From the NCBI GenBank assembly GCA_963070105.1, contig OY718805.1, positions 7,126,001 through 7,190,000 on the forward strand: DNA of 64,000 bases, given 5' to 3'. The position numbers and the translations under genes were made by a program. Each line of letters starts with the position of its first letter. Within the stretch, counting starts at the first letter, position 1. The DNA is from Litomosoides sigmodontis. Lineage: Eukaryota; Nematoda; Chromadorea; Rhabditida; Onchocercidae. Shown here one piece after another: positions 37,901 through 49,154 of this stretch. The notes under the pieces were generated by a model. It worked only from the letters and a program-made list of their open reading frames with translations, ran no database searches and had not been told where the DNA came from.

Positions 37901-40412
37901 GCGTTTTCGGGTTTTACATTGCAAGTATTTGTGCTTTCAATCCTATTCACGCTTCACAAAAATCTCAAACGTCAAAATATCGCGAAACGACTACGAAAAA
38001 AAGTTCACGTAGCTGGGACGTGGTTTCCACCTACACTTCAAAATTGCAAGTATTACTGATCTAACATATTCACGTTTGTCTATTTCTGATAAACTAACAG
38101 TTGTAATTTCAGCGACAAGCATTTTTCACAGCTTATTAATTTAAGAGACGAAAGCAATCCTTTTTATAGACTTTCCACTGACGCTCCTAGAAGGTGAGTG
38201 TAAGAGTAATGGAAATATGGAAAGTCGTGGTATGACAAGTGAAAGAATTAGCAATGATAAACAACCGAATTATTTTACGGAAGTTTACGTGGTGCCTGAT
38301 CCTGAAGATGGAGAAGTATGTGAGAGAAAGTGGACGGTGCTTCATGATCAAGCTATGGATTCTTTTCCAATTAAAACACCGGTAAAAATACACCTACTCT
38401 TTGTGAGGTTCTTAAAAACTGGAAATATCTAAGCTATAAAGATTGCTGAAAAATGTGGAAATACGAATATGTGCGGTAGTGCCACAAAAGCCATACATAC
38501 GATGAGCTAATGTCCAACTTATTCTTGTTGGAAGGATAACTCAATAACTTTTACATTTCTCTTCTCCTTCTCACACAATTAGATAGTAAGAAGTAATTTA
38601 TCGTACGTGCTATCTCACTCGCAATCGCTAAGAGCTTTGATAAACTGCTAGCATTTAGATTGATAAGTCACTTGTCAATGTGAGAAATAAGGATGGAAAG
38701 AGTGCGCTAATGCTAACAGCGCTAAATCAGACGAAAAGTGAGGAAGCAAGCTGTACAGATGTGGAAAATCTGTTCCTAGCTGGAGCTCTCATCGATGCTG
38801 AGGATGATTGCGGTGAGACGGCGTTAATTATGGCAGTGAAAGCAGGACGTGCGGAGGTGGTCAAATGTTTTCTGCGATTTGGTGCCGATATTGCGACATG
38901 CGACATTCACAATCGTACAGCGCTGCATCACGCTGCGTCAATAAATGCCGCTGATATCATTCGTATTCTTCTTGAGACAGAAGAGATTGAGGTTTTTCAT
39001 TTATATGCAAATTTATAGTTTCGAGCTACCAGTTGAGTTGTTTTTAGTTCAAGATGTTATTGATCGTTTTAGCTTATCTTTTCAACGGATATGTGAGAAA
39101 TGGTTTGCTTGAAGATTGATGCGATCGATGATACGGACTGCAGTGCACTGATGACTGTAGCTAAGCTTGGCTATCGAGATCCCGAAACAGTTGCTTTGCT
39201 GATCAATGCAGGAGCTGACATTAACTGTACTGGCAATCACATCAACGGTGAGACGTATAAGGGTAGAACAGCACTTCATTATGCTGTTATGCAAAGCAAT
39301 CAGGAATTGGCAAGGTACTTGGTGGAACGAGGCGCTAATCTAAACATTCAGGATCATATGGTTTGTGATTATTAGTGCTTGTCCGGCAGTCTCACAGTTA
39401 TAAGAGAGGAGAGAATTGAGTGAGTTGTCTTCACAACTCTGCAACTTTTACTAATGTTATTTCATCTTAATTAATTAATTGCGTTTTGAGGGAGGGTTAC
39501 ATTCTCGAAAAATTTACTTTTACAACTGTCCCGGTTCCAAAGTTAGAGGTAATAACTTCTGCAGGGACAAACACCGTTATTTCTTGCTGCTTCTCAAGGT
39601 CATGTTGAAATGGTGCACATGTTGGTAGCAGCCGGTGCTCGGCGATACATTCCTGATAATATGGATCAAACACCGGAAGATATTGCTAGTGAGAAGGAGT
39701 ACAAGGAGGTGACTCAATATTTCACAAATCTTCGAACACAAAACGGTTCTGCCACCAATGGGAATGGAAGATCGAAAATGAAAAATGTGAAGGTAATTTT
39801 TGCAAAACACTTTAAAGTTTTCTCCAATTTCGGCAGCAGAATTTTTGGAGATTTTTATGGATTAATGTTGAAATGCATTCAGCTTTTCAGCTGAAAGAAC
39901 ACTGTTTAATTTAAGTTAAAAATTTAGAAACCACGAATTATCGAAGTATCACCCACGTCATTAGAGATGGTATTAAACTCTGTCACCACAGCTTCGATGA
40001 CACCTGAAAGTTCAAATTCGTCGAATTCATCCACTTTGTTAAATCGTTCTAAAGAGCACTACAATCTCAATTCACATCTTTCATGCGAAACTACTACTCA
40101 GTTACCGAATTCACTAAATACAATTCCACAACAAAATTCACAACACCCCATACAGGTATTTGTAAGTTAAAAATTGCAATTTTAAAACAATTTTCATTTC
40201 AAAACGTATTTCTGATTTCGCAACGAAGAAGTTAATCAAAAATTCTTATTTTGAAAGATGGAATTTTTTTCTACATGAAATTGCAGGCATCATATTCTTC
40301 CACAGATCACACAGCTAATCAAAGCTACAACATGCAAAATGGTTACGTAATGAATGTTGAAAATGGACCTGTAGCTTCCACACCATTTCTAGGATTCGAA
40401 TATTATGTATAG
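34952..40412 (+). CDS. LIN-12/GLP-1 type Notch receptor, compact
   Basis: Fifteen exons: 34952-35291, 35501-35655, 35888-36074, 36328-36620, 36742-36921, 37074-37239, 37506-37622, 37788-38049, 38113-38193, 38252-38381, 38659-38991, 39115-39360, 39565-39792, 39928-40155, 40287-40412. They give about 1,023 residues. Order: weak hydrophobic N-terminus; five EGF repeats (first ENGGTCVNAG); part of a sixth (CPPGFEDRTC); three LNR modules ending DGFDC, DGFDC and DGVDC; a heterodimerisation region (MGPDEFLK); a transmembrane helix (WIIYAFSGF); a basic stop-transfer; a RAM motif (GTWFPP); about six ankyrin repeats (GETALIMAVKAGRAEVV, GRTALHYAVMQSNQELA, GQTPLFLAASQGHVEMV); and a Ser/Thr/Asn-rich tail. 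C. elegans GLP-1 and LIN-12 are longer (about 1,300 and 1,430 residues) with 10 and 13 EGFs. It signals by ligand-triggered cleavage and CSL binding. The exon 9/10 acceptor is uncertain, and the signal peptide may lie in an unseen 5' exon. Confidence 0.93.
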
Positions 40413-40439
40413 CATTTGTAAGATTATTCTAGCGATAGT

Positions 40440-40445
40440 AATAAA
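40440..40445 (+). terminator. Polyadenylation signal AATAAA of the Notch gene
   Basis: Canonical hexamer 28 nt after the stop codon. Confidence 0.6.
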
Positions 40446-41772
40446 TAGGAAAATGAATTTTGATGAATAAGAAATATTGCAAAGTTTTTGAAAACTAATT
40501 CTTTGTCTTATGTTTTGTGATGTGTGTAACAACTTATTGTTTTCCTTCATTTCACGAATATTTTAATTTGTTTTGTTGCTTTTCTGCTTTATATTAGAAT
40601 TTTCCATAACTACTAATTAACCAATGATTAACCAGGAAGTTATCGTTATTTTTAGTTGCATCGCCTGGGATTCAAGTATTCCACATTACATGCACAGTGC
40701 AGGATGATTTTTTTTTAACTTTATTATTGCTGCTTGGCTAAGTGAGTAGAAATTGGAGTGGAATGAAGTAAATAAGATGTTTAGTTTAAAAATTCTCGAA
40801 TATACAAGTAGCGTGTTATCAGTTAATTTCAGTAAGCACTTTTTGGCAGTGAGATATCAGTCAGAATTTAGTCCAGTCGTAAGCAGTATTACTTCGTTAT
40901 CATTTATCACCATAATATTTGCTTCTTCACAGCAGCACCGCTACCCGGCTCCTTTGATTGCTCACTTTGTAAATTCTCACTTTGCCATAATACATTGTGA
41001 TTGAGCAATACTGGAAATACTTCGTTTAAGGCTACAATTTAAACATAAATTATTTGCTACATAATAGCCTACAATACAAGTAATCAATTTTTTAATTAAA
41101 ATATGCCAAAACCTGATTTCAACTTCAAAATGCACTATTTAGCACTCTCAAAAAAAGCATTTGTTATCAATCAGTTCCGAATTTTTAAAGATTTTGATTG
41201 CTTTCGCTTCATCAAAACGGATTTTTTGAAAAAAAAATGTAGAAAAGAAATTTGTTTTTGAAATCTGAACCAGAATCGAATTTCCTTCAAGTCTTTTTTT
41301 TTGAAAATTGGTTATCTCTTGAAGTTATCAAATTTGTTTGGAGAGACAGAAAGGAATGTAGAGGAATAGGAAGGAATAAATTTTGTCGAAATAAATTTCG
41401 GATATTTTACATCGATTTGGAACAAAAGTTGGCTTTTCATTAGCGTCGTGTTTGATTCGTAAGCGAATCGTCGTGCACCATGGCAGGCCATTTAAGGCTC
41501 CTTTAATTTCAATTGGAATTTCTGTCACATTCACTTCTTTAGTTGTGGTTACTAAAAAAAATTCTACGACGTCTTTGTTAGCTCTTTTGCTACTTAACTT
41601 TAATTAAATGACTTATAAATGGATATTTTACTGATTTGCATTGTTATCGTAGTAAGTTGTTGTTTTGATTAAAATATTTTCCGATATTTTTAGATTGCTT
41701 TATTAACAAATGTTTTGTGGATAACCAGCTTGTAGTAGAACTACACTGAGCTCAATTCAGTTTAGTCAAATA
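40446..41772. other. Space between convergent genes
   Basis: AT-rich and without a supported gene. The tail-to-tail arrangement of Notch (+) and the basic-protein gene (-) fits a 3' intergenic spacer. Confidence 0.5.
41699..41704 (-). terminator. Polyadenylation signal (AATAAA on the minus strand)
   Basis: Reads TTTATT on the plus strand, 69 nt beyond the stop of the minus-strand gene at 41773. Confidence 0.5.
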
Positions 41773-44700
41773 TTAATTGAAATAAAACTCACATGTGATG
41801 TCACAATCAAGAGTGGAACGTATGTGTGTTCCAGTGCCTGAACTTTGACTTCTTGACGTTTTCACAAATTCTTCCACCGGAAACTTGCTCCGTTCATCCA
41901 AACCTTTTACGCCTGTCTTAGGAGACTGGAACTTTTCGCGCAGTCATTGTGAACAAAGTAGAATTCTTTCGAACCAGTTATTTTTAGTAAGTTTTAACTT
42001 CTATTCAACCTTTCTAACTGGTGTTGACGCTTTCAGTGGGCTAAAAGTAGCTGGTACTGTTCGTATGAATTCTATCGAAGATGGATGATTTTCAGGTTTA
42101 CTTAGTGCAAATCTACTCCAACGACTTGAACGTCGTAAACCACGTGTTAAGCCACGTGTTTTTAACCGTGAATCTGTAAAATCTAATAATTTGGTAAATA
42201 CTATAGAATAAATTTATAGGAATCTTCCAATTCATGCAACTTTAAATGATAATGAAAATCTGTATGAAATTTTCAGTGTTCAGAAGGGAGGAAAGTTAGA
42301 TAATGTGTTTAGCCTGTTTTTTCGTATTTTCCATTCTCTTCAAGTTTTTGTTTTATGGATACCTGAAATAGATGGAGAAAACCGGCTTTTTCACTCCTAA
42401 ATTATGTGATTCATTTCTAATTCGGCATTATCAGATACGTTGAAATTATAATATGGAAAAAATATGCAAGAAAATAAATGCTAAGTGCCCGGTAGCTTAA
42501 AGGAAAGTGATTTTGAAAAGGAAATTATGAAGCACCTAAAGCTTGTCATAAAATATCTAAGTTAAAATCCAAACTTATAAGTAATAAGAGAAGCTTACGG
42601 GCGATTCAGAAATGCCATTAATGACCGGCACTCCACAAGCGCTTACCTCCTGAAATGTATTGGAGGATTTGTTCGTTGCTACTTATTGAAACCAGGGAAG
42701 GAGCGATAGAGGGAGAGAGAGAGGACGAGTAATGGTCTCGAAACCATTCTTATAACTTTTAAAATTTAATGAAAATTTTCAAAGCATACGCGTATCATCG
42801 TTTGTTTTTCCGATTGAATTTTATGCGCAGATATTTGTTCTGAAAAGTTGAAGAATTTGCAAATTGGGAATGTTGCGAAAGGCTTTTTTTCTACGACAGT
42901 TTCATAGCTATATTGTTGCTTACGCTTACGTGCATTTAGTGCAAAAACGAAAAATACTTGTCAATAATATTACCTTTCTCGTCTTTCTCCGTCACTTTTG
43001 GTGATTTGGCTTGCTCGAATTCCCTTGAAATGTGAAGGTGCGATTACTGAGTGAGAGCTTTTCCCTACCTATCCAGTCGTTCCCTCACAAGCATTACTGC
43101 TATTCATCCTTTCAACCTAACTCAAATAACTCTTCCTCTTTTCAATTTTAGCTGTAATAGCGAAATAGATCGGTGAGAAAAGAGAGCATGAAATGAGGTA
43201 GGTGATGAGTAAGCATACCTGAATGAAGATTGACGAGGTGTGGTTTCCTGAGTGTGTCCATCGATCAAAGGTGATGGTGGTGTTGATGACCGTTGGATAG
43301 GGTGGTCAGATTGAGGGCCTTGAGATGCTGAAAATAAAGCACAGTGCAACTGCTCTTGAATAGCTAGTAGATGTGTAGGAGCTTCAAAGTATTGTACGAA
43401 TTACCGAATTCTTTTTACTAATTTAATGTTAGAAAGTAGACAAAGAGGTTCATTCAAAAACGATACAAGGAGAGTGGAAGATTTAAAAAAGTACAATTTG
43501 CATATAAATAGAATTTTGCAGTATTATTTCGATTTTCGACAGGAAGAATTTTTTATCTAAGAAGCAAACTTTTGACTTTAATTTTGATGTTTATGATATC
43601 CTATAATTATTGAATCTTAGTGTTCAACTTGAGACATACTGCATAAAACATACTGCCTAAATTGTAATTTAAATTAATTCATCAGAGATAAATTTATGAG
43701 TTGAAAATTTCTGAAAATTGACAATACCCACTTGGTAGTACAAAATTACGATATCTTCGTACTTCTCCAAATTCAAATAGTTGTGGTTTTGCGACGGTCA
43801 TAAACTCATTCAAGCCTTCTTGAGGCTTAATTTCCGTTTCACGAGTGATATCGATTCGACGTGGTCCAATTAGTACCTCTTCCGTGTATTGTACTGGTAT
43901 GTCGTAATCTTCCGGTTCAATGATTCGTTCTTCAACTTGCTTTTGTAGACGTTGAGTTGCTTGCGGCTCTTTACCACTGGACAAAGTGATTATCAGCTTT
44001 TCGATCAGCCGAACGTCACCGTTACCGGATCGTTGGGAGCTGTACGTCGACACAACATTTAACACTGATTCCGGTCTCAAAGCCACGTTGCTAGAACTGT
44101 CACTGTGTTTTTCCGGCAAGAATTGCAACGACATCTTATCACAATCTTTTCTCAATGACGGATAGCGATATCACTAGTTGCTTAACTGTTTTAATTAGAT
44201 TCTAGCAAAAAAGAGAAAGAGACATGGAAGAGACGAATTTCAAAAGACATGCATTAACAAAGAACATTATGAAAATTAAGACAAATAATTCTCGAATAAT
44301 AAAGTTAAAGTTTAATAATACTTGAACAATAAGTTAAAAGTTTAAAAATTGCACGGGCATTTGATTACGACTGCTATCTTAAACAGATCAACGAAACCTT
44401 TCAACTCCACTAACCCATAGACTTCACGCTGCGCTGCATTAGTCACTTCCGCTGGACATAAGTTATTATAAGTGTGACGACCACTTGCCTCCACTTGGTT
44501 TCCATTTTGCAAATCATGAAACAATGCTGATCGCCTTATTTTAATAATATTATTTTTGACAAATATATCTTCTTTCAAATTTAAAGACCTCCTATCCAGT
44601 TCCATCTCGTTAGTTTCATGATTCATTACTGGTGTATTCTAAAATTCAAACTGTAAATGGCTGGATTTTGATTTATAAATGTAAAATACATAATAAATTA

Positions 44701-47700
44701 ACTACTTGCACATGAACTAGGCAACCACGTTGTTGGATAAATTATATATGCAAAATAAAACAAATTTCATTATCGTTTTAAAACGCTTTACTACTCCTCT
44801 ACTCTCCAGCATGTATTTAAAAGAACAGTAAAGTTTTTTGACCTGTTAAATACTATTGCAAAGCTCGTTGAGCTACGTAGGAGCAGCGCTAACTGTTATC
44901 ATCAACTCATATTATCAGTGTAATCAATCTCAAACGTTCACGTTGTACTGGGAGAATGGATAGAGGGAAATGAGTGGAAATACTTACTCATTCCCACTGA
45001 ACTCTTCTTTTTAGTAGAAAGCACTCACAGTAAGCATTCTGTCCAGTTGCGCAATATCGCAATGTCCCATCTCGGTGGCGGAAAAGATGTAAATTGTTGA
45101 GTGAAGCCAAGATTGACGTGTCGTCGACGTGACACGAATACATTGCTCTGTGATCACCTGAATATTTGCAAAAAATCCTTCTCTTTCATCATCTCTCGCT
45201 CTCTCTCTCTCCCTCTCTCTCTCCTCTTCATCAAAGTAATCGATCAATAGTAAGTGTACCGCTCAGTTCAATAAATAATTATAAATCACACTCGGATCAC
45301 TTTAATATTTCAAAGGATGGAATAATGAGGATTGATAAAAGACACACCGAAATCGGAAGTTGCAAGAAACATTGCAATCTTTCATCGGTTGCTAAAGCTG
45401 CAAAGATACATCGCTTGTTGCAATCGTTCGTTTCATTTTTTTTTTTGAAAATAAAAATGAAAATTTACGGCTAATTACAAATAATGCGCACATATTTCAA
45501 GTATTTGCTTCTTTCGAATATTTGCAATTTCACGATTGTATAACTTCCGAATGGAAAAATAAGCGGAAACAACCGGAAACATACCACCGGTAGTCCATTT
45601 AGGAGCACTTTCCCGTTGCATCCTCCTCTCTGCAACACTCAGTGAAGTTGAAGTTGACCTTCCAAGTGTGCTTTCATCTTTCACATCTGCCTGCAACACC
45701 AATTACATGTTTTGTAATTTTTCATGAGAGGTGAAAAAAGTTCACGGATAAAGTAATTTAAATTAGTTGTATGTGAGTTAACAAGTCTAAACTTACATTC
45801 CATAAACTAAAAGAACTGTCGTCAGTAGCGTCGTACAAAGGTATACCTAACTTTCTTCTTGATGATTTGCATCTTTCAACTGAAGACTACCAAAAGGTTA
45901 CACAAAAATTAAGTTGAATTATTTTTAAAAATAGTTTTTTGATAAAATTTCCGTATGTTAAGCTTCATGTATCAAGTAATTCAGTATCATTTCAACAGCT
46001 TAACAGATGACCAGGTCTAGTCAATTTATAGAGTAATAAAAAAGAATAAAATTTGAGTCTTTTTGTTATTTCCTCTCAAAAATCACTTTGATATATTTCT
46101 CGTTTATTAATTATTCCATTAGCATTAAATTGCAATTTTGCTGATTTTTTATTGCTTTTTTTTAGTTTGGCTGATTTTTCCGATTTACTGAAAGCTGCAC
46201 TTATGTATTAAATGAATATTTCATAATTGAAATACATACTTTTATGTTTCTTGGCGCTTCGAAACACGTCACCGTGATAATCATCGGATCTACGCTTGCA
46301 TGAGTGCCTCATTATGAAATCTGCGTACGGGGAATTTTCATCGTCAACCTAGAATTTTTGCCAACAATAAGATGAACTTTAAACAAGGAATGCAGCAGAA
46401 TTATATCATATTAACGATTCAAATTAAATTATTTTTTTAAATTTCACTTGCATCATTTTTATGTTCAGGCAGAATAACTTCCTCATTTCTTCTCGTTTTC
46501 ATCCTTCGTCTTCGTCGGATCGAATCAGAGAAAGTTTCATTCTTCGGCAACCGAGCACGACGTCTCGTCGATCTGTGCAGAATTATTATTTAACATTTAT
46601 CAAATTAAATTCTTTCAATTTGAGTTCCTTCACTCCTTTTCGCATTTCCCTGTCACAGTAAGAGAAGGGTGTCAGCTCTTCTTGTTTAAAATATTCTTTT
46701 CGTCCTTTAATTATTAATTAAGGACGAAGCACTTGAGCAACAAGAGTTTACTGGAATTTCTGAATTATTCGTAGCTATCGTCTATTGTCTACAACTGAAA
46801 CACTCTAACCTAAAGATCTAGTCAGTAATTAGTAGCAGTAAGGATAAGACAGAAGCGAGAAATAACTTCACATTTCACTTCCTTCCCAAATTTTCAGTGC
46901 TTAAAAAATAGTGCAAGAAATAGTTGGAAAAATGAAATGATAACAATTAATCATTCTGATCTCAGAATATCAGTGGCACATTAAAGTGATTTTAGAAGCT
47001 TCTCGCGTGACGCTACTTCTTATTCCATCTACTTCAACTGTGTTCCATGTGAAATATGCAAATTTTTTTGGACTATAAGCAACTAATAATTGCACTAAGT
47101 CTGAGATCAGAACGATACTGTTCTTTCTATGGGATGTTATTTTATAATTATTTACTAATTATTTTTTATTTCTCATAATCTTTGCTGAATAATTAACGTT
47201 CATTTATCACAATCGAACGTGTTTCGCTTTTTTTGATTTTATATCAGAAAACACTTCTGCATTTCTTTTTCTTATTTTTCTATAAATTATCCCTCTTCCC
47301 TCTCTCTCTCCCTCTTTCTTTTTCTCTCTCTCCTATCATTCTTTTACGCAATTTCGTGATTTGACAAGAAATAATTAAATGCAATTAGTTGTAACTTAAA
47401 AAAATTGGAATATAATGATAATTTTTTAATGCCCCAAAATCAAATAACATTCCTACTAAACGAAAATTTTTAAATAAATCTACTAATACATTTTCAGTTG
47501 CTAATGCAATATTGCAATTGCTCTTAAGCTTTAAGCATTAATCCCAAATTTGAAACAATTTACTTGAAATTTTATTCTCCAAATTTAAAATAATTTTCAA
47601 TTATTTGTCTGAAAAGGTTGAATTTGTAAGTCAAATCAATCTCTCTTAAAATTAAATATCAATTTTCTTGGAGAATGGGAAAGCGAAACGATTGAGAGAC

Positions 47701-48576
47701 GCATTAAAACTTTTTGCACAGCACAAACTCCTAAACGTGTTCATACCTGGCACGTGTTTTCCTCTTACTTTCTTTACTATCAGATGATGCGTCAACAAAT
47801 GCGTCATCATCAGTTGGTATTGTGTTGTATATTGTTGAACCTATTTCTGGTACATTTCCATTTCGATAATTCCTAAAATAAAATACACCCCACAAATGTC
47901 CCTCCCACCCATCCCAAGCAGTTAAACTATTTCTGCATAAACTGTGGATTGGATAACTTTTAACTGTTACCTTCGCCTCCCCAATTACGCATGAAAATTC
48001 TATTAAAACGGGTTCTCAAGTTAACATTCTCGATGTGTAAAATTAAATTTGACAACTTTGATTTTATTTTATAGCAAAAAGCATTTTAAAAGATACGATT
48101 TTGTCGCATCGAACACGCATCTACCAGTGGCATTTAACGGCTCCTGCAAGGAGTTTTGCTGTAAAAATATCTGTTTAAAGTCTAAGATTTCTTTGAAATA
48201 AAATTGAATTCAATAAAACACAATGAACTGGCAAGAATTTCAATGCAAACAAAGTGTTTCTGATGCAAGGAGAACTTACCTCAACACTTTTGAAGTAATA
48301 ACTGCTTAAATTGTAAAAGGACATTGTCGTAGAATTAAGCGGAATGGACCACCCAACACAAATCAGTTCTTACAAAAATAATGTTTTTTTTTCCATTAAT
48401 TTTATGCAAAAAAAAGCACAGTGTGCTCGTTGCACAAGGATTGTTGGAAAATAAAATTGTTAGAACAGTTTTGTTAGAAACTCAGGAGAGAAAAGTATTT
48501 CGCAAGAACCGAAACGAAACATCAAATGAGAATTGAAACACCTGTGATGCGGTAAATCTCACCGCCAAAAGAATAT
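41773..48576 (-). CDS. Basic, Ser-rich multi-exon protein of unknown function, 5' end unresolved
   Basis: Minus-strand exons in order: 48576-48542, 48304-48280, 47872-47747, 46572-46479, 46348-46240, 45879-45797, 45690-45585, 45157-45029, 44628-44398, 44145-43732, 43327-43219, 42681-42647, 42173-42010, 41925-41773. All phases agree across 1,813 nt, giving at least 603 residues. The N-terminal third is strongly basic, with nuclear-signal-like clusters (KRKTRARSTRRRARLP, RRRRRMKTRR). A middle part has Cys/His (MYSCHVDD, LRYCATGQ). A more folded-looking stretch of about 140 residues follows (exon 44145-43732; IIEPEDYDIPVQY, GPRRIDITRETE). The C-terminus is Ser/Pro/Arg-rich. Three exons are only 25-35 nt. 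I recognise no family. A nuclear or cytoskeletal adaptor is possible. The two 5'-most tiny exons, the 35-nt exon and weak acceptors (AAAAG, AATAAG) are the doubtful parts. Confidence 0.65.
45192..45227. repeat. (CT)n simple repeat (intronic)
   Basis: CT dinucleotides with C interruptions, in an intron of the minus-strand basic-protein gene just upstream of exon 45157-45029. On the coding strand it is polypurine GA. Confidence 0.85.
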
Positions 48577-49154
48577 CTAGGAAGGGATGTGGGACAAAAG
48601 AAGGAAATATCAGTTTATCACTGCAGCATCATCCATAATTCGGCTACGACAGTGAAGTGTTTTTCAAACATTGTCCTTTTAACGACAACAACCATTCATT
48701 CATATGCAACAGAAATAACTCCAACTTTATTTGAGAGAACAACGAAATGACAGAATTTGAATGTTTCTTTTTCAATAATTTCCTCTCAATTATTATTACG
48801 CGCTAAATCTTTGCATTACGAATTCCTTCAATGTTTTCTATTATTATTGATAGGAATGACGTCATAGCAATGACATGATACTTTTTCCGAACACGTATCC
48901 TTTTTGTGATCAATAATCCTGCTGAGTGAACTAGGAGGAGAGAGAAGAACTAGTTCAATGCAGTTACATCAGCTACTAATGATATCCATGAATACATTGA
49001 GCGATAATGACGATCGGCGATCGAAGTGTTGATGAAATGAAATGGAATGTGACGGAGGATTCGCCGCCGATCTCCTTCATTCAGTCCCGGAACAAAGATT
49101 GTTCGCAGAAGTGCTGGGTGATACGATTGAAATCCATCCGTGTATTTTATCTTC
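48577..49154. promoter_or_regulatory. Space between divergent genes
   Basis: The minus-strand basic-protein gene and the plus-strand MAM-like gene point away from each other here. About 150 nt before the plus-strand start are GC-richer, with overlapping frames open in several registers. None of these is in the phase needed by the downstream exon except the signal-peptide frame. It probably contains a shared promoter region and unseen 5' exons. Confidence 0.35.

Noticed and set aside
41885..42194. Plus-strand frames that looked like exons (for example one reading ERRKPRVKPRVF)
   Set aside because: They are antisense shadows of the minus-strand exons 42173-42010 and 41925-41773, which keep phase with the other exons and end in a proper stop and polyadenylation signal.
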